Below, piece by piece: positions 8,229 to 14,349 of a stretch of DNA of 14,349 bases. This DNA comes from Acidobacteriota bacterium (GTDB lineage Bacteria; Acidobacteriota; Terriglobia; Terriglobales; Acidobacteriaceae): assembly GCA_021779695.1 (NCBI GenBank), contig JAJYAE010000082.1:1-14349 (forward strand). The letters are read 5' to 3'. Positions within the stretch are counted from its first letter, which is position 1; every line of letters begins with the position of its first letter. The notes beneath the pieces are model-generated. The model was not told where the DNA came from and ran no database searches. It saw nothing but the letters and a program-made list of their open reading frames with translations. Position numbers and translations under genes: made by a program.

Positions 8229-9818
8229 TTAGGCCGGTTTCTTCACTTTGGTCGGAACGGTTTTTGCGGTTGTCTTTTTCTCGGCATTTACCTTCTGCTT
8301 TGCCGCGAACTCCCGCTTGACTTCCAGAGCAATCGCGTCGGTGTCTACCTTATAGACCGCCGCTCCATCGCTCAAGGCTTGCGATATGTTGTTTCGGGAT
8401 GCGGAGAGAACGATGGTCAGCGCGACAATCACTCTCCCCAGGACACTTTCCTCAGCACGGCGGAGATAGGCAGTAAACAGTTTCCCGATGGAGTCGCTGT
8501 CTTTGGCTTTCCTGATGCCGTGCTGACGGGCAAGCGTTGTCAGACGGTTTTCGTCCAATAGCAACGCCAGCCCTTCCGCCACAAACAACAGGTCGCGCTT
8601 CATCAACCGCACCGGAACGGCTGCGGCGATGGCGGCGAGAACCCGAATGCCGGTGAGATTGGCAATCGCCTGTTCGCGGCGTTGCTTTTCCTGCTCGGCC
8701 TTCCATTTGGCATCGTCCCGGCTGGTTTGCTTTTTGGGATGGTGAACCGGGCAATTCTGGTCGGCACAAATTTTGCGGAGTTCGCCTTTCTCCGTGCCTT
8801 CCGTGATGATGGCCTCGGTCGTGGATTTGCAGGTCTTGTACTCCGGCCAATCACGTTGCTTATTGTTCTGCGGCTTCTCCTGCTTGATCTCGACATACTT
8901 ATTGCGCGGGATTGCCGTGCTGCCCTCGGATGGTTGGCCGTAGGAAGCGGAGATTTGTACCAGCTTCGGTTTCGCCGCGATGATCTTCGCAACGTGCGCG
9001 TCTACCTTGAGTTGATAGCAGGCCGGGTCGGTGCAAGCATCCTGCCGCACGTCCGCAAACAGCAGTTTGTTATGTCCCGTCCGTTTCGGGCAATCGTGGC
9101 AACTGCCAGCTTGCGGGTTGAGGGTCGTGTCACTCTTGGAGAATGGCGCGTCGTTCAGCATGAGCATGACGTTGTGCTCAATCCATTCTTTGAGGTTGCG
9201 GACGGGCAGCAGGATACGTTTGCTCTTGTTACCGCCTCCCCAATCCTCGCGGAAGCAAGCGGCGAGGGCCTGGTCCTGCTCGGCAGGTTGGAGTTTCGCC
9301 AGCAGCAGCGCGTGACCTACGCCGATCTCGTCTTTATAGAACGCCTCCACCACTGCCGGAGCAAGTTCCGTCAGCTTGAGGCGTTGCGCAACATAAGCAG
9401 GCGATTTTCCTGTCTTGGCCGCTATTTGTTCGATGGAGTATTTCGGCTCCTCCAGATTCAGCAGAGCGCGGAATCCCTGCGCTTCCTCCAGTGGATGCAC
9501 GTCCCGGCGCTGGAGATTTTCAATCAACTGCGCCTCCAATGCTTCCGCATCGGTGAGATTGACGATGCGGACGGGCACGGTTTCTGATTCGGCCATCTGC
9601 GCGGCGCGGTAACGCCGTGCTCCGGCCACGATCTCAAAGCTGCGTTCATTCAAAGGCCGCACAAGCAAGGGCGAGAGAACGCCCTGGCTGCGGATGCTGT
9701 CGGCCAGTTCTTTTAATGCCGCGTCGTCGAAGATGCGGCGCGGGTTGGACTTCGACTCGGTAAGAATCGAAAGCGGAAGGTTGCGGTATTCCGTTGCTGC
9801 GATGTTCTGAGTAGACAT
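8229..9818 (-). CDS. parB: ParB/Spo0J-family protein with Cys-rich middle region (left copy)
   Basis: The protein has 529 residues. The N-terminal ParB domain (about 11-115) has the GARRYRAAQ box (66-74) and ENLQRRD box (100-106), which bind and hydrolyse CTP in known ParB proteins. A helix-turn-helix follows (about 127-148, SIEQIAAKTGKSPAYVAQRLKL). The middle has pairs of cysteines (Cys240/243, 262/267, 330, 351/356 with His359-360) that look like zinc ligands. The C-terminal third is helical and ends in a Lys-rich tail. Chromosomal ParB is about 300 residues, so this is the long type found on mobile elements. Known ParB proteins load on parS DNA and work with a ParA ATPase; no parA and no canonical parS are visible here, so it may be a regulator instead. 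Shine-Dalgarno AGGAG precedes the ATG. It lies downstream of the ArdC-like fragment, mirrored at the right end of the window. Confidence 0.85.
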   Translation of the reverse strand: MSTQNIAATEYRNLPLSILTESKSNPRRIFDDAALKELADSIRSQGVLSPLLVRPLNERSFEIVAGARRYRAAQMAESETVPVRIVNLTDAEALEAQLIENLQRRDVHPLEEAQGFRALLNLEEPKYSIEQIAAKTGKSPAYVAQRLKLTELAPAVVEAFYKDEIGVGHALLLAKLQPAEQDQALAACFREDWGGGNKSKRILLPVRNLKEWIEHNVMLMLNDAPFSKSDTTLNPQAGSCHDCPKRTGHNKLLFADVRQDACTDPACYQLKVDAHVAKIIAAKPKLVQISASYGQPSEGSTAIPRNKYVEIKQEKPQNNKQRDWPEYKTCKSTTEAIITEGTEKGELRKICADQNCPVHHPKKQTSRDDAKWKAEQEKQRREQAIANLTGIRVLAAIAAAVPVRLMKRDLLFVAEGLALLLDENRLTTLARQHGIRKAKDSDSIGKLFTAYLRRAEESVLGRVIVALTIVLSASRNNISQALSDGAAVYKVDTDAIALEVKREFAAKQKVNAEKKTTAKTVPTKVKKPA

Positions 9819-9859
9819 GATGTGCTTCTCCTATGGTTGAACGTGCGTGGATAGAGAGA

Positions 9860-9882
9860 GCGGACAGCCGTTCGCCGTCCGC
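9860..9882 (-). promoter_or_regulatory. hairpin upstream of left parB
   Basis: GCGGAC (9860-9865) pairs with GTCCGC (9877-9882), with an inner GC/GC pair and a GCGAACG apex when read on the minus strand. It ends exactly 41 nt before the parB start. The equivalent hairpin before the right parB copy is also 41 nt away and shares the apex, but has a different stem sequence. Possible roles are an mRNA control element or a terminator for the upstream gene. Confidence 0.45.
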
Positions 9883-9900
9883 CCGTAGATTTGCGGCGGA

Positions 9901-10179
9901 CTAGCTGGCGACGGCCATTGCATCTTGCGGTTCCTGCTCCTCGATCTCTGGTTTTGTTTCCAGCGCCGCTAGAATGACAGCGGAGGCTTTCTGGATGACT
10001 TCAAGGCTTTCCGCCAGTAACGATGCGTTGCCGTGGTAAAGCTGGATGTAGTCGGCGGATGCGGTTCCCGTCTGGAGACCAACTGCTTTGCCCACCACAA
10101 ACGCGATGGCCTCGGCTTCAGTTTCGCGGACAGTTTTGGTTGTGGTGGTGCGGCGGTCGGCTTTATGCAACATTTCGTG
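9901..10179 (-). pseudogene. C-terminal fragment of an ArdC-like (HExxH) antirestriction/metallopeptidase gene, left copy
   Basis: The open frame reads A-HEMLHKADRR and then RETEAEAIAFVV, ASADYIQLYHGN and a helical tail. The HE...H motif followed by an ETEAEA segment and the ASADYIQ block is typical of the C-terminal zinc-peptidase half of ArdC-like antirestriction proteins. The N-terminal ssDNA-binding part is missing: reading upstream from Ala-His-Glu, the frame stops at a TAA within the 32-bp repeat, at the RIT junction. The ATG at 10173 could in theory start a 90-residue protein, but no Shine-Dalgarno precedes it. The right copy (13731-14018) is cut at the same codon, and 68 of the first 72 residues agree when the two are compared by eye from the Met. 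Left parB follows 82 bp downstream. Confidence 0.7.
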
Positions 10180-10208
10180 GGCTTATGTTCAGCACAACAT
10201 AAGCGCAC
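10177..10208 (+). repeat. 32-bp direct repeat, left attachment-like site
   Basis: The site consists of arm GTGGGCTTATGTT, 6-bp spacer CAGCAC and arm AACATAAGCGCAC. The arms are inverted repeats with one mismatch. An identical copy in the same orientation lies at 13702-13733. A 13-6-13 layout is what tyrosine recombinases use as a core crossover site. It sits exactly where the ArdC-like fragment stops. Confidence 0.8.
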
Positions 10209-10291
10209 TTATGTTGTGTTCGCAGTTATGTTGCGTAGCGGCTGCTAGGGTGCGTCTTTGTTGGGTCTACAGCTGTTGAACACAACATAAC
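10209..10291 (+). repeat. left end of the RIT element, terminal inverted repeat module
   Basis: The outer 33 bp (10209-10241) matches the right end (13669-13701, inverted) at 31 positions and contains two TTATGTTG motifs. A 39-bp unrelated middle follows, and then an inner CACAACATAAC (10281-10291) that also appears inverted at the right end. The whole module is 83 bp on both sides. It leads into the 5' region of ritA and probably holds its promoter. Confidence 0.75.
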
Positions 10292-10342
10292 TAGATGAAG
10301 GTGGCGATACTGGGCGGATTCATTTCACCCAAGGAGACCACC

Positions 10343-11677
10343 ATGCTCGATCAGCTCTTTACACGGCAAGCTGCAGTTGTCCGATACCAGTCTTTACCTT
10401 TTGCAGCCGAACGCCAGCGTTACCTGAAGCACCTCGTTGAAGAGGGGCGCTCGCGGAAGACTGTGCGGAACATCGCGCAGCTACTCGTTGTCGTCGTCCG
10501 GCATCTTCGGCTCGACCGACCCGAGATCACTCTTTCTGAGATCGAAGCCGCTGCAGTCGAGTGGGCTGGGACCGCGCACCGCTCTCGAAGATGTCTCCAC
10601 GTCGGCGAGCGGCAGTTCGTCTATCACGCGACAGGCTTGCTTCGCCTGCTTGGAAGGTTGCGCGAGTCACGGCCGGAAGCTGTCTACGCAGAGCGGCTCG
10701 GGCCTTTTCTTGATTTTCAGCGGCATGAACGGTGCCTTTCGCCAAGCACTCTGCATCACTATGAGATGTGCGTCGGGGAGTTCCTGAACTGGATCGGCCG
10801 ACAGTGCAAGCCGCTGGAAGAGGTTAGCCTCGAAGATATCTCTGAGTACTTCCAGGCGCTTGCGCAACGCAAGTTGAAGCGGACCAGCATCGCCCTTCAC
10901 GTCGCGAAGCTGCGCAACTTCTTCCGCTACGCTGAGTCGAAGCATTGGTGTAGGGCCGGTCTCGCGGCACTCGATGCGCCCCGCATTTATCGGCTGGAGA
11001 GTCTTCCGCGAGGTCCGGCGTGGAGCGATGTTCAACGGCTACTTGCAGCTTGTGCAGGCAACACACCGAGCGAGATCAGAGATCATGCGATGTTGCTAGT
11101 CATTGCCGTGTACGGCGTGCGCAGCGGCGAGGTGCGTCATCTTTCCCTTGAGGACATCGACTGGGAGCGAGAGATCCTCTACATTCGGCGTCCCAAGCAG
11201 CGCAAGACTCAGCACTACCCGCTCGTCCGTGAAGTCGGGGCAGCGATCCTTCGATACCTCCGCGAGGTGCGACCGAAGTGCAAGCTGCGAGAGATATTTC
11301 TGACGTGCGTCCAACCGTATCGAACCCTCACCGCTCCGGGATTCGGCACGATGGTACGCAACCGCCTGCATCGGCTCGGACTTGTGTTGCCATGCTATGG
11401 TCCACATGCTCTCCGGCACTCCTGCGCGACGCATCTGCTGGCCGAGGGCGTATCGCTCAAGGAGATCGCCGATCACCTCGGCCATGTCTCGCTGACCGCC
11501 ACGCAGATATACGCCAAGGTCGACCTGGCCGCGCTGCGTGAAGTAGGAGCTTTCCCGCTTACAGACCTGGTGGAGTTCGCTGCGAACAGCGAACGAGCTG
11601 CGACGCCGATCCAGATGCGAGGCAGCATCGAAGCCCTGCGCGGAGTAGCCGCGATTAGCCTCGGAGGTCTTCTATGA
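10343..11677 (+). CDS. ritA: RIT tyrosine recombinase A
   Basis: This is a 444-residue site-specific recombinase of the phage-integrase fold. A long N-terminal DNA-binding part, including a SAM-like core-binding region (about 120-215), precedes the catalytic domain. Visible active-site residues are Arg260 (YGVRSGE), a basic cluster with Lys288 (KQRKTQ), His355 and Arg358 (HALRH), His381 (LGH) and the nucleophile Tyr390 (IYAKVD). About 50 residues lie after the Tyr. The ATG at 10343 is preferred over one at 10295 because AAGGAG stands 6 nt before it. The stop overlaps the ritB start as ATGA. It should act together with RitB and RitC on the element ends. Confidence 0.9.
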   Translation: MLDQLFTRQAAVVRYQSLPFAAERQRYLKHLVEEGRSRKTVRNIAQLLVVVVRHLRLDRPEITLSEIEAAAVEWAGTAHRSRRCLHVGERQFVYHATGLLRLLGRLRESRPEAVYAERLGPFLDFQRHERCLSPSTLHHYEMCVGEFLNWIGRQCKPLEEVSLEDISEYFQALAQRKLKRTSIALHVAKLRNFFRYAESKHWCRAGLAALDAPRIYRLESLPRGPAWSDVQRLLAACAGNTPSEIRDHAMLLVIAVYGVRSGEVRHLSLEDIDWEREILYIRRPKQRKTQHYPLVREVGAAILRYLREVRPKCKLREIFLTCVQPYRTLTAPGFGTMVRNRLHRLGLVLPCYGPHALRHSCATHLLAEGVSLKEIADHLGHVSLTATQIYAKVDLAALREVGAFPLTDLVEFAANSERAATPIQMRGSIEALRGVAAISLGGLL

Positions 11678-12615
11678 TCCTCTCGCAAGCAGTCGAACAG
11701 TACATCCTGCACAAGCGCTCCCTTGGCATGGGATTTCTTGGCGAAGCGGTCCGCCTCCGCGCCTTCGTCAAGACCATTGGTGATTGCGAGATGCATCTCA
11801 TCGAGCCCACGCCGGTGTTGCGCTTCCTCGAAGGCAACGGCCCGCTCACCACCTTCTGGTTCTCGAAGTACCACACGCTGAAGGCGTTCTATCGCTACGC
11901 CCTGGCCCGCGACTACTGCACAAGCTGCCCTCTGCCACTTAGCGTGCCACAGAAGCCGGAGGCCTTTCAGCCTTACATCTACACCAACCAGGACATCGAA
12001 CGGCTGATCGATGCCGCCGACTCGCGACACCGCTATCGTTGGCTGCTTGAACCTCACACCGTGCGCACGCTCCTGCTGCTTCTCTACGGAACAGGCCTCC
12101 GGATCGGCGAGGCGCTTCGTCTCACGCTGGCTGACTTCGACACCGATACTGGCGTGCTCACCATCCGTGAGACCAAGTTCTTCAAGAGCCGCTTTGTCCC
12201 AGTTGGCAACGATCTGCGCGGCGTACTGTGCAGCTACATAGAACGCCAGTGGCCGCAGCGATCCCGCTCCGAGACGACTCCGCTTCTCGGAACCGTCAAG
12301 GGAACTCCCATCATGCGTCAGACTGCAGAACTTGTCTTCAAGCGGCTTCGTGAACAAGCCGGCGTCTCGCGCTCTGACGATGCTACTTTCCAGCCGCGCC
12401 TGCATGACTTCCGCCACACCTTCGCGGTCGTTCGCCTCGTCACCTGGTATCGCGAGGGTAAGAACGTCCAACGACTCCTGCCCCACCTGTCGATCTACCT
12501 CGGGCATGGCGTGCTGCGTGACACCCAACGGTATCTGTCCATGACCACCGAGCTACTCCAGCAGGCCAGCCTCTGCTTCGAGCGCTACGCCAGACCGGAG
12601 GTGCCTCATGTCTAA
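11674..12615 (+). CDS. ritB: RIT tyrosine recombinase B
   Basis: This is a 313-residue tyrosine recombinase. The N-terminal core-binding region (about 1-90) includes SLGMGFLGEAVRLRAF. The catalytic domain shows Arg143 (GTGLRIGE), Lys168 (ETKFFKSR), His244 and Arg247 (LHDFRHTF), His278 (YLGHG) and Tyr287 (TQRYL). GGAGG stands 6 nt before the ATG, which lies inside the ritA stop; the stop overlaps the ritC start by 8 bp. This tight coupling suggests the three proteins are made in fixed proportion. The GHG box is followed by VLRDTQRYL, somewhat unlike the HVS(L/I) box shared by RitA and RitC, so B belongs to a separate recombinase lineage. Confidence 0.9.
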   Translation: MILSQAVEQYILHKRSLGMGFLGEAVRLRAFVKTIGDCEMHLIEPTPVLRFLEGNGPLTTFWFSKYHTLKAFYRYALARDYCTSCPLPLSVPQKPEAFQPYIYTNQDIERLIDAADSRHRYRWLLEPHTVRTLLLLLYGTGLRIGEALRLTLADFDTDTGVLTIRETKFFKSRFVPVGNDLRGVLCSYIERQWPQRSRSETTPLLGTVKGTPIMRQTAELVFKRLREQAGVSRSDDATFQPRLHDFRHTFAVVRLVTWYREGKNVQRLLPHLSIYLGHGVLRDTQRYLSMTTELLQQASLCFERYARPEVPHV

Positions 12616-13615
12616 GTCCGGATCGTTAGGCCCATGGGTCAAGCGCTTCCTCCTCGATCATCTGATCGAAGAACGTAACCTGAGCAGGAACACGCAACGC
12701 AGTTATCGCGACACGCTCGCACTGTTGATGCCCTATGCCGCCGCCGCGCAGAACAAGCCAGTGGATCGTCTTGATGTCTTCGACCTGTCGAGTGACGTGC
12801 TGCGCGGCTTCCTCGATCATCTCGAACAGAACCGAAGATGCTCCATTCGCACCCGCAACCAGCGTCTCGCGGCTGTTCACGCGATGGCGCGCTTCATCGC
12901 CGAACGCAGCCCCGAACATATCGCCTGGTGCAGCCAGATACGCGCCGTCCCGTTCAAGCGATTCAACCGGAACCAGCTCTCTTATATGGATAAGCCTGAG
13001 ATGGATGCCATCCTTGCCGCTACCGACAGACGCACCGAGCAAGGGCGGCGCGATCATGCGCTCCTGCTGTTCCTTTACAACTCCGGGGCTCGCGTCTCCG
13101 AAGCCGCATCTCTGCTGATCGGCGACCTGAACCTGCGTCCCAACCAACTCGGCGACGTACAACTGCGAGGTAAGGGACGCAAGATGCGACGGTGTCCGCT
13201 CTGGCCGGCGACCGTCGACGCTCTGCTCACCCTTGTTCGCAACCGGTCGCCCGACCAACACGTCTTTTTGAACCGGCTTGGCGATGCGATCACACGTCAC
13301 GGCATTCACTGGATGCTTCGCAACCACGTCCGTACGGCATCGGCTTCACATCCGTCGCTGCTCCGCAGGCCGATCAGCCCGCATACCATCCGGCACACGA
13401 CCGCAACGCACTTGCTCCGCTCCGGCGTCGATATCAACACCATCCGCGCATGGCTAGGTCATGTCTCCATCGACACCACTAACATCTACGCCGAGGTTGA
13501 TCTGCAACGTAAGGCCGAAGTCCTCGCCCACTCAAACGACTTCAGCACAACACCCACCACCAACCAGCGATGGAAAGACGACCCGTCCCTGCTCGCTTTC
13601 CTCCGCTCACTCTAA
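12608..13615 (+). CDS. ritC: RIT tyrosine recombinase C
   Basis: This is a 335-residue recombinase closest in style to XerC/XerD-type enzymes. The SAM-like domain (about 8-105) starts WVKRFLLDHLIEERNLSRNT. The catalytic residues are Arg162 (SGARVSE), Lys189 (RGKGRKMR), His259 and Arg262 (SPHTIRHTTATHLL), His285 (WLGHVSID) and Tyr294 (TNIYAEVD). GGAGG stands 6 nt before the ATG. It is the last gene of the trio and its stop lies 3 bp from the right terminal module. The C-terminus continues about 40 residues beyond the nucleophile. Confidence 0.92.
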   Translation: MSKSGSLGPWVKRFLLDHLIEERNLSRNTQRSYRDTLALLMPYAAAAQNKPVDRLDVFDLSSDVLRGFLDHLEQNRRCSIRTRNQRLAAVHAMARFIAERSPEHIAWCSQIRAVPFKRFNRNQLSYMDKPEMDAILAATDRRTEQGRRDHALLLFLYNSGARVSEAASLLIGDLNLRPNQLGDVQLRGKGRKMRRCPLWPATVDALLTLVRNRSPDQHVFLNRLGDAITRHGIHWMLRNHVRTASASHPSLLRRPISPHTIRHTTATHLLRSGVDINTIRAWLGHVSIDTTNIYAEVDLQRKAEVLAHSNDFSTTPTTNQRWKDDPSLLAFLRSL

Positions 13616-13618
13616 ATC

Positions 13619-13701
13619 GTTATGTTGTGTACGCAGGGATCGGACTCGCGTCACCAGAGGCGATGAGCCCGCTACACAACATAACTGCCAACACAACATA
13701 A
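13619..13701 (-). repeat. right end of the RIT element, terminal inverted repeat module
   Basis: This is the mirror of 10209-10291: inner GTTATGTTGTG (13619-13629), a 39-bp unrelated middle, and the outer 33 bp (13669-13701) with 31 matches to the left end. The spacing is identical to the left module. It begins 3 bp after the ritC stop. Confidence 0.75.
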
Positions 13702-13733
13702 GTGGGCTTATGTTCAGCACAACATAAGCGCAC
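13702..13733 (+). repeat. 32-bp direct repeat, right attachment-like site
   Basis: This copy is identical, in sequence and orientation, to 10177-10208 (13-bp arms around CAGCAC). Its last bases, GCGCAC, run directly into the right ArdC-like fragment, where they read Ala-His in frame. Confidence 0.8.
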
Positions 13734-14018
13734 GAAATGTTGCACAAGGCCGAGCGCCGCACGGCGACCACCAAGGTTGTCCGCGAGACCGAGGCCGAGG
13801 CCATAGCGTTTGTGGTGGGCAAGGCCGTTGGGCTGGAGACTGGCACCGCTTCCGCCGATTACATCCAGCTTTACCACGGCAACGCATCGCTGCTGGCAGA
13901 AAGTTTGGAAGTCATCCAGAAAGCCTCCGCCGTCATCCTCGCCGCGCTGGAGCCGCCCGTTTCCGAGGCGGCAGAAGAGCAACCCGAACCACAACAGGAG
14001 TACGCCGTTGCCAGCTAA
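13731..14018 (+). pseudogene. C-terminal fragment of an ArdC-like (HExxH) gene, right copy
   Basis: The frame gives HEMLHKAERR, then RETEAEAIAFVV, ASADYIQLYHGN and a tail rich in Glu, Pro and Gln (to VAS). It is truncated at the same codon as the left copy, with an in-frame TAA in the 32-bp repeat upstream. The first 72 residues from the Met differ from the left copy at only 4 sites, while the tail diverges in length and sequence. An ATG at 13737 could start a 93-residue product but lacks a Shine-Dalgarno. The right parB copy follows 85 bp downstream. Confidence 0.7.
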
Positions 14019-14031
14019 CCCGCCTCTGTCT

Positions 14032-14062
14032 GCGAGCGGGTGCTGCGAACGCGCCCGCTCGC
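14032..14062 (+). promoter_or_regulatory. hairpin upstream of right parB
   Basis: GCGAGCGGG (14032-14040) pairs perfectly with CCCGCTCGC (14054-14062). The 13-nt loop contains the same GCGAACG apex as the left hairpin. It ends 41 nt before the parB start, as on the left side. Confidence 0.5.
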
Positions 14063-14103
14063 TTACCCATCGTGCGCCCAACCGCTCGAAAGGAGCTATC
14101 GTC

Positions 14104-14349
14104 ATGAACACCACCATCGCCAACGCTACTGAGTATCGCAACCTGCCAATCGCCGTGCTGACCGAATCCACCGCCAACCCGCGCCGCTTTTTTGAGGACG
14201 AAGCCTTGAAGGAGCTTGCAGCAAGCATTCGCAGCCAGGGCGTTCTCTCGCCGTTGCTTGTGCGGCCTTTGAACGAGCGCAGCTTCGAGATCGTCGCCGG
14301 AGCGCGACGTTTCCGCGCCGCGCGGATGGCGGACGTGGACTCTGTGCCG
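14104..14349 (+). CDS. parB: ParB/Spo0J-family protein (right copy), cut by the window end
   Basis: The first 82 residues are present and the frame runs open off the window. It begins MNTTIANATEYRNLP and includes the ParB N-terminal domain with the SIRSQGVLSPLLVRPLNERS block and GARRFRAAR box. Aligned without gaps by eye to the left ParB, 62 of 82 residues agree, so this is a diverged homologue and not a fresh duplicate. AAGGAG stands 8 nt before the ATG. The order ArdC-like fragment, hairpin, parB mirrors the left flank. Confidence 0.85.
   Translation, partial: MNTTIANATEYRNLPIAVLTESTANPRRFFEDEALKELAASIRSQGVLSPLLVRPLNERSFEIVAGARRFRAARMADVDSVP

Larger units (their letters stand above)
10209..13701 (+). 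mobile_element. RIT element (recombinase in trio)
   Basis: Three tandem, overlapping tyrosine recombinase genes on one strand, framed by inverted terminal modules of 83 bp, match the described RIT class of mobile elements. Length between the 32-bp direct repeats is about 3.5 kb and no cargo gene is present. Each recombinase keeps the full catalytic set (Arg, Lys, His-x-x-Arg, His, Tyr), so the element looks intact and potentially active. It lies between two outward-facing ArdC-like fragments. How RIT elements move is poorly known. Confidence 0.85.

Noticed and set aside
8682..9587. 301-codon plus-strand frame opposite parB
   Set aside because: Antisense to conserved ParB sequence; the Leu/Arg-rich translation looks like a codon-bias artefact.
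9901..10173. Intact small gene of 90 residues
   Set aside because: The frame and homology extend upstream through HE of an HExxH motif to a stop at the RIT junction, and no Shine-Dalgarno precedes the ATG, so a truncated ArdC-like gene is more likely.
10177..10291. CRISPR-like or iteron-like array from the repeated TTATGTTG motifs
   Set aside because: The motifs are few, alternate in orientation and recur at matching distances at the other end of the recombinase trio, which fits recombinase sites better than a CRISPR array or a replication origin.
11473..12528. 351-codon minus-strand frame across ritA and ritB
   Set aside because: It spans two recombinase genes with all catalytic motifs on the other strand and has no domain of its own.
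8229..14349. Composite transposon with inverted flanks
   Set aside because: No DDE transposase or IS-type ends are visible; the flanks are partition and antirestriction genes, and the only recombinases are the central tyrosine type.

Overview
The window looks like an accessory (horizontally acquired) region of a soil or environmental bacterium of moderately high GC. The style of the ParB-like and ArdC-like proteins and of the metal-efflux operon recalls Acidobacteriota, but this is an impression from protein sequence, not a database result. No rRNA, tRNA or CRISPR array was found.

Positions 30-7710 hold a heavy-metal resistance operon, all on the minus strand and therefore read from right to left. 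The order of transcription is: a small exported Cys/His-rich protein, then a CzcC/CusC-type outer-membrane factor, a lipoprotein periplasmic adaptor (CzcB type), a 1027-residue CzcA-type RND pump, a ZIP-like transporter, a short CDF-like cation transporter with a Cys/His tail, and finally a MerR-type regulator. Most junctions overlap (ATGA, TAATG, GTGA), which implies translational coupling. The three RND parts would form a tripartite pump moving divalent metal out of the cell. The MerR gene has its own MerR-type operator but is broken just after its DNA-binding domain.

Positions 7780-8228 hold a divergent 74-residue membrane protein and a short non-coding stretch ending in a perfect 11-bp hairpin.

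Positions 8229-14349 hold the most interesting structure. Three consecutive tyrosine recombinases with overlapping ends form a RIT (recombinase-in-trio) element, with 83-bp ends built the same way on both sides and a 32-bp identical direct repeat outside each end. On each side, facing outward, lies the C-terminal part of an ArdC-like (HExxH) antirestriction or metallopeptidase gene followed by a parB gene. The two flanks are similar but diverged. Both ArdC-like fragments are cut at the same codon, so a single insertion into one gene cannot explain the arrangement. It suggests recombination between two RIT copies, or insertion at an inverted duplication. A hairpin exactly 41 nt upstream of both parB starts is kept in structure and apex while its stem sequence differs.
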